Shown in pieces: positions 8,454-15,000 of a stretch of DNA of 15,000 bases. Under the pieces are notes generated by a model. The model ran no database searches, was not told the origin of the DNA, and saw nothing but the letters and a program-made list of their open reading frames with translations. The translations under genes were made by a program, and so were the position numbers. The stretch comes from Theodoxus fluviatilis (taxonomy: Eukaryota; Mollusca; Gastropoda; Cycloneritida; Neritidae). The stretch lies in contig JAWQFJ010001813.1 in assembly GCA_034096865.1 (NCBI GenBank), positions 1 to 15,000 of the forward strand, read 5' to 3'. The number at the start of each line of letters is the position of its first letter. Within the stretch, counting starts at the first letter, position 1.

Positions 8454-8792
8454 AGGAGCAGCAGCAGCAGCAGTAGCAGCAGCAGCAGCAGTAGCAGTAG
8501 CAGTAGCAGTAGCAGCAGCAGTAGCAGTAGCAGCAGCAGTAGCAGTAGCAGTAGCAGTAGCAGCAGCAGCAGTAGCAGTAGCAGTAGCAGTAGCAGCAGC
8601 AGTAGCAGTAGCAGTAGCAGCAGCAGTAGCAGCAGCAGTAGCAGTAGCAGTAGCAGCAGCAGTAGCAGTAGCAGTAGCAGTAGCAGCAGCAGCAGCAGTA
8701 GCAGTAGCAGTAGCAGTAGCAGTAGCAGCAGGAGTAGCAGGAGTCAAGGCAGACTTCCGCAACTCCCGACACAGACAGTTTGATGCCACCGT

Positions 8793-8833
8793 CCCTCCCC
8801 TCCCCCCCCCCCCCCCCTCCCCCCCTCCCCCCC
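8793..8833 (+). repeat. Poly-C tract
   Basis: About 40 bases of C interrupted by single T, lying 50 bases after the triplet array. The complement is G-rich and may form a quadruplex. Homopolymer length here is assembly-sensitive. Confidence 0.9.
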
Positions 8834-8893
8834 ATGCGGGTTTGGGGGTAATGATAGACCACTCGCGTTACCTTACATGATTCGTATAGGGCA

Positions 8894-8899
8894 AATAAA
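8894..8899 (+). terminator. AATAAA, possible polyadenylation signal
   Basis: The hexamer lies about 110 bases after the stop of the Ser/Arg frame (8783). GT-rich sequence (TTGTTTGGATTGGTATATGG) follows at about 8934-8953, the usual position for a downstream element. AATAAA is common by chance in AT-rich DNA, so this is weak. Confidence 0.2.
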
Positions 8900-8990
8900 T
8901 AGAGAAGTTGAGTTAATACTGCAACCGACACCATTGTTTGGATTGGTATATGGTTTTACAGTCTCTACAAAGGCTAAAAGGGTCATGAAG

Positions 8991-9127
8991 CACCATCCAT
9001 CCATCCAGCCGTCTCTCCATCCGTCTATCCATCCATCCAGCCAGCCGTCCGTCGAGCCCTCTGTCCACCCATCAATCCATCCATCCATCCATCCATCAAT
9101 CCATCCATCCTTCTATCTATCCATCCA
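8991..9127 (+). repeat. (CCAT)n tetranucleotide microsatellite
   Basis: Imperfect CCAT units with CCGT, CCAG and CAAT variants. The purest block is at about 9068-9110. Frames through it (Pro-Ser-Ile-His on plus, Trp-Asp-Gly on minus) are artefacts. Confidence 0.95.
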
Positions 9128-9777
9128 CATGAATGCCACAGTGAAGCTATGACTTTCTAGGTGTAGAAATGACTTATCAAAGAGATTATAGCTATCTCGT
9201 GTGTTTGCCATACGCGGTTGAACACTGAATTCAAATGTATTTCCGAACTATAGGGTTTGTGAAGCACGGCTGAAATTGTTTTGCAAATACATGTCTTTTT
9301 AACCTCTGAGAACGTACCATGGGAGGGCAGAGCAAAACAGGAATAAGGCAGTTCTTAAAAAGTGAACTTGTTATAGTGACGCATAGAGGCTTACGAAATG
9401 CTGTTTTCCGCTGATGTCCCACAACATAATTATATGACAAAGGCTTTGCAAAATGTCAACAATAATTTAGGTCAGTCGAACAAGAGCTAGATTCCTCCAG
9501 TCACGCCGAGTCAGGTTGCTCCCACCAGATTGGGAACTCTCCACGCCTTGAAGGAACAAAGGTTCGTACGGCATGCGATGCGACTGGCTTTGTTCCCCGT
9601 TCCTGCAGGCCAGCCTCGAAGCAAAAGAACCATTTTTGTCCTAGATCCTCCTCAGCCGGAGGTGCATGTTTCCTGGTGGAGTAGAGGCTGCCAATAGGAT
9701 TCATGTGCCGTGTGATGATGAGCAGCTCTAAGATCTGGCCTCGAAAAAATGCGTTGTGTAACTTCCTTTGGGTCTCG

Positions 9778-9781
<4 letters not shown>
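9128..9781. other. Unique sequence, no recognised gene
   Basis: AT-rich up to about 9480, then GC-richer to 9720. A 67-residue minus-strand frame (9501-9704) contains SRRGEFPIWWEQPDSA. It looks non-random, but I cannot assign it to any family. It could be a decayed transposon segment or a conserved noncoding stretch. Confidence 0.4.
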
Positions 9782-9859
<78 letters not shown>

Positions 9860-9860
9860 C
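9782..9860 (+). repeat. (CT)n microsatellite
   Basis: About 79 bases of CT with a single CC interruption near 9847. It is the inverted counterpart of the GA tract at 5475-5604. Confidence 0.97.
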
Positions 9861-10204
9861 ATGGTGTGAGTTATTCGTAACGGCAAAAGCACGGATTTGT
9901 ATTGAAGGACTGAATGTAGAGGATACGAGGTCTTAACATGAATGAAATCGATTGAGAATTAATGGAGTCTGGGCTGCATTTTGTCATCAGTATTTGTAGT
10001 AGATTTGCAAACTTTTATCTATGCTACGACCTTCGCATCTACTTTACACTGAACCATTTTTCATGTTTACTTTAATTATATTTCTATATAACTGTTCGAT
10101 AAGGGGGCTGCATATTAAACAAATAAACATTCCGTTCACCACTTTATTCAAAATATTTATTCAATTTCGGATTTCAGTAACCGATTGAAATACGTTTATC
10201 TGTT
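9861..10204. other. AT-rich unique sequence
   Basis: Strongly AT-rich, with stops in all frames. It contains one AATAAA (10122-10127) and no recognised element. It leads directly into the 46-bp minisatellite. Confidence 0.6.
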
Positions 10205-10210
10205 CTTTTC

Positions 10211-10854
10211 GTCTTGTGCGTTATCCCTGCAGAAATATCTATAGCACACACTTTTTGTCTTGTGCGTTATCCCTGCAGAAATATCTATAGTACACACTTT
10301 TTGTTTTGTGCGTTATCCCTGCAGAAATATATATAGCACACACTTTTCGTCTTGTGCGTTATCCCTGCAGAAATATCTATAGCACACACTTTTTGTCTTG
10401 TGCGTTATCCCTGCAGAAATATCTATAGCACACACTTTTTGTCTTGTGCGTTATCCCTGCAGAAATATCTATAGCACACACTTTTCGTCTTGTGCGTTAT
10501 CCCTGCAGAAATATCTATAGTACACACTTTTTGTCTTGTGCGTTATCCCTGCAGAAATATCTATAGCACACACTTTTTGTCTTGTGCGTTATCCCTGCAG
10601 AAATATCTATAGCACACACTTTTTGTCTTGTGCGTTATCCCTGCAGAAATATCTATAGCACACACTTTTTGTCTTGTGCGTTATCCCTGCAGAAATATCT
10701 AAAGCACACACTTTTCGTCTTGTGCGTTATCCCTGCAGAAATATTTATAGCACACACTTTTTGTCTTGTGCGTTATCCCTGCAGAAATATCTATAGCACA
10801 CACTTTTTGTCTTGTGCGTTATCCCTGCAGAAATATCTATAGCACACACTTTTT
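10211..10854 (+). repeat. 46-bp minisatellite, exactly 14 copies
   Basis: Units start with GTCTTGTGCG at 10211 and recur every 46 bases with no length change (10257, 10303 and so on to 10809). Each holds a CTGCAG palindrome and ends in a CACACAC-T5 stretch. Variants: the base before each unit start is C (making a CpG) at units 1, 4, 7 and 12 and T elsewhere; AGTACA replaces AGCACA in units 2 and 7; single changes occur in units 3, 11 and 12. The period is not a multiple of 3. The apparent reading frames (IPAEISIAHTF and similar) are artefacts with a 138-base period. Confidence 0.97.
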
Positions 10855-11117
10855 GCTGTCGCAACACCATGAGTTGTTTGAAGGAGCAGGCTTTGGTTTC
10901 CTTCTCAACAACACGGCATTTCTGTACTTTCAGACAAAGCTCACACCCGAGGCTGGGCAAGACCTGAATCGTGTGCCCTGAGGTCACAAGTCCCAGCATT
11001 CCAGGAAACTGAGAAGGCTTACCCAGCTAGCATCACCGTAACACATCGTTTCCTGTTTCTAGGTAGGATGTATCGGGTATTAATTTTTAAAATACCTTTG
11101 AGTGCACGTGGATATCC
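10855..11117. other. Unique sequence right of the 46-bp array
   Basis: No recognised gene. It is a GC-moderate stretch (10855-11050) and then AT-rich. I see no RNA gene or transposon end. Confidence 0.5.
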
Positions 11118-11199
11118 TATTATGTGGTGTGCATGTGTGTTCGCATGCGCGTATTAGCATGTGTGTGTTTGAGTGTGTGCATGCAAGTGTTTGTTGTGT

Positions 11200-11274
<75 letters not shown>

Positions 11275-11427
11275 CGTGTGTGTGCGTGCGTGTGTGTGTG
11301 TGTGTGAGTGTGAGTGTGCGTGCGTGCGTGCGTGCGTGTGTGTGTGAGTGTGCGTGTGTGTGTGTCTGTGTGTGTTTGTGTATGTGTGTGCGTGTGTGTG
11401 CGTGCGTGTGTGTGTGAGTGTGCGTGT

Positions 11428-11465
<38 letters not shown>

Positions 11466-11540
11466 ATGTGTGTGTGTGATTTGTCTGTGTGTCGGTCTGT
11501 GTGACTGTCTGTCTGTCTGCCTGCCTGCCTGCCTGTCTGT
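11118..11540 (+). repeat. GT/CGTG-rich tract with TGTC/TGCC tail
   Basis: Pure (TG)n at about 11210-11270 is flanked by TGTGCG, TGCGTGCG, GAGTGT and TGTC variants. The right end passes into CTGT/CTGC units (11500-11538). The alternating purine-pyrimidine pattern with CG steps is strongly Z-DNA-prone. All Cys/Val and His/Thr frames here are artefacts. Confidence 0.95.
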
Positions 11541-12461
11541 ATATCTCTCCCCCTTCTTTCTCGCTTTCTCTCAGAACTAGATACTGATGAAATATATGCC
11601 TATTGATATAATACTCTTGAATGACACTAAATCAATTTCTGACTAACTTGTTGATAAAAGAAAACAATCTAACATTTATCCAGAGTATGTCAGTGGATGA
11701 AACACCAAACTTCACGGAGGTTTTTTTTTCTCTCATCGGTATTATCGTGTAAATGATAATAACCTCGAACCTCCCAAAGTCCCAACAAAACTCTGAACGA
11801 CTCACAATTTTTGCGGGGTATGTTTTCGTCTTTGCACTTGTATCCCAGGATGTAAGTTAACTCATTCTTCGCGCAGCTCAGCCGCGCAATGCTTCAAAGC
11901 ATATCTGGAATTTTCCCAAGCATATACGTGTCATGACATTTGACGATAGGCTGCGAAAAGAACCGAAACGAACCCCGAGGTTGTACAAACGCTCACTAGT
12001 TCAAGGCGAACAAAGCCTTTTGTTGTCGTCAGAGTATCAGACCGCTGAGCTCGTGCATTTCTGTCTAGCGTGACTGGATACTCTGTCGGAGACGCACGGG
12101 CTCTCGTTTTACCCGAACAAGTGTGCGAGTCGTAACGTTCAATTTCCGAAATGTCACGCATGCCTCACCGAGCTACGAACTGATTACCTGCAATGTAGTC
12201 GCAGAGGCTTTTGTCGCTTGCCTCAATGGAGGCCGATCAGAGTCTGTCACGGATGAATGGCTTCCGATCAAACGTATCGATCAGAGTGTTCGTCTACAGG
12301 TGTCTCGACTCCACAGAGCTCGCATTTCCGGCGCCAAACGCTGATTAACAAAGTCAGAGCGGCTTTCAGTTCCACAGAGCTCAACCGAGAGAAAATTGTC
12401 ATACGCAATGCAGTTACGGTGCGAGCATTTGATTATCGGTAAGGCGAGACGTTGGGTTATT
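11541..12461. other. Unique sequence, no recognised gene
   Basis: AT-rich to about 11860, then GC/CpG-richer from 11870 to 12440. Overlapping 60-76-residue frames on both strands have no recognisable domain. Small direct repeats are present: CGATCAGAGT at 12234 and 12278, and CCACAGAGCTC at 12311 and 12372. They may reflect an old local duplication or an unrecognised element. Confidence 0.45.
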
Positions 12462-12502
12462 GCACGCACGCACGCGAACACACGCACACACACACACATA
12501 CA

Positions 12503-12596
<94 letters not shown>
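12462..12596 (+). repeat. Compound CGCA/CA/GA microsatellite
   Basis: GCACGCACG (12462-12472), then a long CA run with few interruptions to about 12550, then (GA)n at 12556-12596. It directly abuts the 3' end of the minus-strand LINE fragment, so in that orientation it stands where a retroposon tail would be. Confidence 0.95.
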
Positions 12597-12601
<5 letters not shown>

Positions 12602-12912
12602 CAATTTATTCAATAGGCCTTCAACCTATTTCATTTACATATTTTGCATATACATACACAAAAGCAGGTGGATATCCGCAACAATGTACAGATTAGCCAT
12701 CGAGGTAAAAGTCATTGGACTCCGGTAAGTTTTCAACACATATTCTCCGCTGGAATGCTTTATATACGAATATACTCGTGGCTCTGCTAATTTTCTTGCT
12801 ATCATTACTCAAAAGGGTTTTGAAACGGTTTTCATTGGGTGAGATATGTGGAAACAGATACCGTTCCCGTAGGTCCTGCAGTGCAGGGCATTCCAACAAG
12901 AAGTGAGATTCA

Positions 12913-12917
<5 letters not shown>
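12597..12917 (-). mobile_element. LINE 3' fragment, minus strand
   Basis: The minus-strand frame from about 12917 to 12693 encodes HESHFLLECPALQDLRERY and continues to YKAFQRR before a TAA stop (12693-12695). The HFLLECP...LR pattern is typical of the C-terminal region after the reverse transcriptase in animal non-LTR elements. The zinc-binding Cys pair normally found just upstream is absent, cut off by the GA microsatellite. Downstream of the stop is a 3' UTR-like stretch containing AATAAA (minus strand, near 12607). The copy is 5'-truncated and cannot be mobile on its own. The exact clade is not determined. Confidence 0.75.
12693..12917 (-). pseudogene. LINE ORF C-terminal remnant (HFLLECP motif)
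   Basis: About 74 codons with no internal stop, ending at TAA. The motifs visible in order are HFLLECP, LRERY, a hydrophilic stretch with FKTLLS, and FVYKAFQRR. This spacing is that of the short region after the reverse transcriptase in LINE proteins. The frame starts inside the adjacent GA repeat, so the N-terminal endonuclease and polymerase are missing. The intact frame suggests a fairly young insertion. Confidence 0.7.

Positions 12918-12973
<56 letters not shown>
12916..12973 (+). repeat. (GA)n microsatellite between two LINE ends
   Basis: About 29 GA units with no interruption. The minus-strand LINE remnant ends at its left edge, and the plus-strand LINE remnant begins just to its right. 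Confidence 0.95.
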
Positions 12974-12975
<2 letters not shown>

Positions 12976-13368
12976 GAGAAATCAGTTAAAATAGTTTGTG
13001 CCCTTTTTAATCAGTTTGATGGTTAGATGTATACAAATGTGTCAATGGAGCAGCCCCAAAGCATCTGACTGAATTTATAATTAAGTATGTACCTGGCAGA
13101 GATCTTAGATCGTCGTCACGGGTACTTCTCCAAGTTCCACGCTGCAGCAACAGGAAATCTGGAGAGAGAGCGTTCTCAAAGGCAGGACCAAAACTGTGGA
13201 ATGGCCTTCCAGAGAAGCTCCGAAAGTCATCATCGCTTCAGACATTTAAATCCGGCCTAAAGACCCATCTATTAAGAATTTAATTGTGTCGAGCGCCTCG
13301 AGCATGCCACTGGGCGTGATATATTGGCGCTGTACAAGAGCCAAGGAATGCATACATACATGTATTAT
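12974..13368 (+). mobile_element. LINE 3' fragment, plus strand (CR1/L2-like C-terminus)
   Basis: A frame at 13020-13283 encodes, in order, YKCVNGAAPKHL, LRSSSRVLLQVPR, AFSKAGPKLWNGLPEKLR and SLQTFKSGLKTHLL, then a TAA stop. This series is the standard C-terminal end of many animal LINE ORF2 proteins, in the CR1/L2/Rex-type group as far as I can recall. Upstream, residues resembling FLISLMV sit in another frame, with a stop at 13017-13019, which indicates a frameshift. The 3' UTR-like part contains GCGCCTCGAGCATG and TATTGGCGCTGTACAAGAGCC, a usual LINE tail pattern, ending near a short CATA repeat. No reverse transcriptase remains. Confidence 0.82.
13020..13283 (+). pseudogene. LINE ORF2 C-terminal remnant (KLWNGLPEKLR motif)
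   Basis: 88 triplets including the stop, with no internal stop. The AGPKLWNGLP and FKSGLKTHLL blocks are the most conserved part of this tail in non-LTR elements. The frame is closed upstream by TGA at 13017-13019, with the homologous upstream residues in a different frame, so the copy is broken. Confidence 0.8.
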
Positions 13369-14090
13369 CAAGTACTGATTCGCAACTCCTATATCCATGA
13401 ATGAGCCTCAGTTAAAGCAAGAACATTCTAACCCTGCAGTACGCATATGAAAGGGCCGAACATTGCGTCTAGTACACTGGTCGCACACGAGTCAGCGGAC
13501 CTCCATGAAAGGCAACTGCAGTACCCTTAACGAACACACGCATGAAGTCACTGGTGAGGCTGGAGGGCCTTGGCTCTGTCTAGACGAAAATTCGGGAAAG
13601 ATCAAAGCAGAAACTCTCCTATAATTACGTATTGTAGAACAAAATCTCTTCTCTACACTAGACTCTCATTCTTCTATATATTCAGTAGAAATTCAGACAA
13701 TGGAATTTATAAACACTAAACTAAAACTGCTATCTCTCGTATTATAGCTGATTTTGCAAACTCCATCTGATTTCCTTGAATCCAGAGGGCATCTTAAACT
13801 GACGCGTTCTTATTACACAATGACAGCTGCAATAGTCATTTTCATCTAATAACAAACCTACGAAGTCCATTAAGAAAAATGCTATCGCATTTATACCACC
13901 TATGGTATTATAACTGTTTATAGCTTTTTAGATAAATGAGAAGCACTGACGGGTCACTTCTCGTATTCTAAACGTTTCAGGTCATGATCCGTGAAAGCTT
14001 CCGAGTCCAAAACCTATTATTTTGTTTTACAAAGACAAGTCACTAACTATAATGTCCATGTGCCAGCAGTGCAATCAAAGCTGGCACCAG
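13369..14090. other. AT-rich unique sequence, nothing recognised
   Basis: Short frames only, many stops, and no RNA gene or recognisable element. CTGCAGTAC occurs twice (near 13434 and 13516) without wider similarity. Confidence 0.55.
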
Positions 14091-14219
14091 GCTGTGAAGA
14101 GAGAGAGTTCTCATTATTCTTGTCACAATGTTTTATTTTGAGGGCCACTGGAGGATGGACTTTTATTGTACAAGTATATACCCTCATTAAAAAAATAATT
14201 GAATTGAATTGAATTGGAT
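14091..14219 (+). mobile_element. Probable retroposon 3' end with GAATT tail
   Basis: The sequence around TACCCTCATTAAAAAAATAATTGAATTGAATT (about 14178-14210) is an A-rich stretch followed by tandem TTGAA units. Such tails end several non-LTR retroposons. The upstream 80 bases are T-rich and lack a recognisable protein, so only the tail is supported and the left boundary is arbitrary. Confidence 0.4.
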
Positions 14220-14950
14220 TGAATCAGGCTATTACAACAAAGAATACCAGCGGAGTGAGAAGTTTTGGTGGATTTGATCCGTCATGCGGTCGAGATAACT
14301 GACAGAAGTATCCGTGTGGATCCATCATGACGGAGTAGTATATTCATGATGTAAGGCTACAGGGAATGGTATCAACAGGTATTTCTACAGCAAATCTACA
14401 TCGCCAGGAACACAGAAAGGATCTCCGGTGCTGAATGCGGAAAAGAATACAATGGCTGAAACTGCGTAATAGGAAGCATCAGTAGTTACTATTCATATGT
14501 CGAGGTCGAAATTGAAGGACTGGCCTGAGGTTCCTGAGTGCCCATGCACAATATTCACATGGTTATCACGTGATCTTTTACGTCACAACTATATGCAGGG
14601 AGTCCAGCTTGAATGCGTCATGCCGCTGTCTGACTGTAGAGGGTTGCCGGCCTTAGCGTGTCTTTCCGCTTCTGGTCCCTGTCCATAGATGCTGTAGCTC
14701 CCTCTGGCGGTACTGTCATCGCAATTATCCTAAACACAACTGAGATGTCTGGCACGAAGCTAAGCACTCTGTATGCTTGCAAAGTTTCCAGTGTATGAGG
14801 AGTTCAGATGAAGGAGCGCAAATTAATGTTCTGCCTTATCACATACCTGTATATCGAGTATCGAATATATTTTCTTTCACTTCCCTGTGATGATTAAAGA
14901 CAAATAACAATTCCAGTCAAAAAGGGGAGACTAGTAAGAGTAAAACAGCA
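14220..14950. other. Unique sequence with one CTCF-like motif
   Basis: No gene recognised. Apart from the CTCF-like site at 14695-14710 there are only short unassigned frames. Confidence 0.5.
14695..14710 (-). promoter_or_regulatory. CTCF-like motif
   Basis: The minus strand reads CCGCCAGAGGGAGCTA. Compared from memory with the CTCF core CCACCAGGGGGCGCTA, it matches 13 of 16 positions, including the central CCAG and GGG. CTCF, present in bilaterians including molluscs, organises chromatin loops. A single site identified by eye is only suggestive, and it could also belong to an unrecognised repeat. Confidence 0.3.
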
Positions 14951-14977
14951 GTGTGTGTGTGTGTGTGGGGGGGGGGG
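14951..14977 (+). repeat. (GT)8 followed by an 11-G run
   Basis: Alternating GT (14951-14966) passes directly into eleven G (14967-14977). The homopolymer length is unreliable in most sequencing data. Confidence 0.9.
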
Positions 14978-15000
14978 TTGAGTATTTGTTCAAATAATAT

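Larger units (their letters stand above)
6078..8744 (+). repeat. 2,667-bp AGN (AGC/AGT/AGG) triplet array, 889 phased triplets
   Basis: Almost every triplet is AGC, AGT or AGG, with rare AAG, ATC, ATT, ACA, ACC, CGC, CGT, GGC and AAT. The phase never slips from 6078 to 8744. Three zones are visible. The left zone (to about 6370) favours AGG AGC AGT AGC AGC. The middle zone (to about 7660) is rich in AGC AGC AGT with AGG and AAG. The right zone is mainly AGC AGT alternation broken by AGC runs. Nested duplications include a 132-bp tandem copy (6678-6941) and a 90-96-bp higher-order repeat (8166-8448). The Ser/Arg frame (5961-8783, 940 residues), an Ala/Val/Gly frame and all three minus frames (Ala/Thr, Leu, Cys/Tyr) are open; only the plus CAG-TAG frame has stops. 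Because five frames are open, length alone is no evidence of coding. An RS-rich protein exon is a remote alternative. Confidence 0.97.

Noticed and set aside
5919..8789. Minus-strand 956-residue Ala/Thr-rich frame resembling antifreeze or mucin proteins
   Set aside because: It is the complement of AGC/AGT triplets (GCT/ACT). Two other minus frames are also open, and there is no signal peptide or independent domain.
7792..8934. Cys/Tyr-rich frame resembling a keratin-associated or metal-binding protein
   Set aside because: It is TGC/TAC read from the same triplet array; the composition is fully explained by the repeat.
10211..10854. Regularly spaced repeats as a CRISPR array
   Set aside because: The copies are contiguous 46-bp units with no unique spacers, and the setting is animal DNA.
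10582..10981. Repeat-protein frames (IPAEISIAHTF units) in the 46-bp array
   Set aside because: The period is 46, not a multiple of 3, so the frame rotates through all phases. It reflects lack of stops, not a protein repeat.
11102..11580. Cys/Val-rich and His/Thr-rich frames
   Set aside because: They are direct translations of GT/CA dinucleotide repeats.

Overview
The window looks like nuclear DNA of an animal, not of a bacterium or virus. It has no compact protein-coding genes, no operon layout and no CRISPR array. It is dominated by simple-sequence DNA (GT/CA, GA/CT, CAGA, CCAT and AGC-type triplets), two minisatellites, and decayed copies of a tRNA-derived SINE and non-LTR retrotransposons (LINEs). 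This mix, and the particular SINE and LINE sequences, fit a marine invertebrate, most likely a lophotrochozoan such as a gastropod mollusc. That assignment is an inference from repeat style, not from a diagnostic gene.

Layout. Positions 1-590 are relatively GC-rich, with an open but unrecognised reading frame. Positions 826-1030 hold GTT, T/G and G-rich repeats. A CpG-dense 20-bp minisatellite lies at 1121-1534, followed by a 24-bp-period duplication of an E2F-like palindrome (1585-1629). A minus-strand tRNA-type SINE of about 425 bp lies at about 1744-2169. A compound CAGA/CA array (2885-3160) faces a TG array (3188-3267). Positions 3300-4800 are mostly unique and contain a G-quadruplex candidate, a perfect CRE and a splice-site-like pair. 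A GA array (5475-5604) comes before the main object of the window, a 2,667-bp array of AGN triplets (6078-8744) made of exactly 889 phased triplets. After it come a poly-C tract, a CCAT array and a CT array.

The right third contains a 46-bp minisatellite with exactly 14 copies (10211-10854), a long GT/CGTG tract (11118-11540) and a CA/GA compound tract. Next are two LINE 3' fragments in opposite orientations, placed head to head across a GA microsatellite (12597-13368). A probable third retroposon tail with GAATT repeats ends near 14219. A CTCF-like motif lies at 14695-14710 and a GT/poly-G tract closes the window.

No complete functional protein gene can be supported. Many long reading frames are open only because the repeats lack stop codons. 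The triplet array is open in five of six frames, and no frame has independent evidence of coding. The only protein sequences recognised are LINE reverse-transcriptase-ORF C-terminal remnants. I therefore find no coherent new multi-gene system. The most unusual items are the perfectly phased triplet megarepeat with its nested duplications, the CpG-dense 20-bp array, and the head-to-head LINE ends at a microsatellite.
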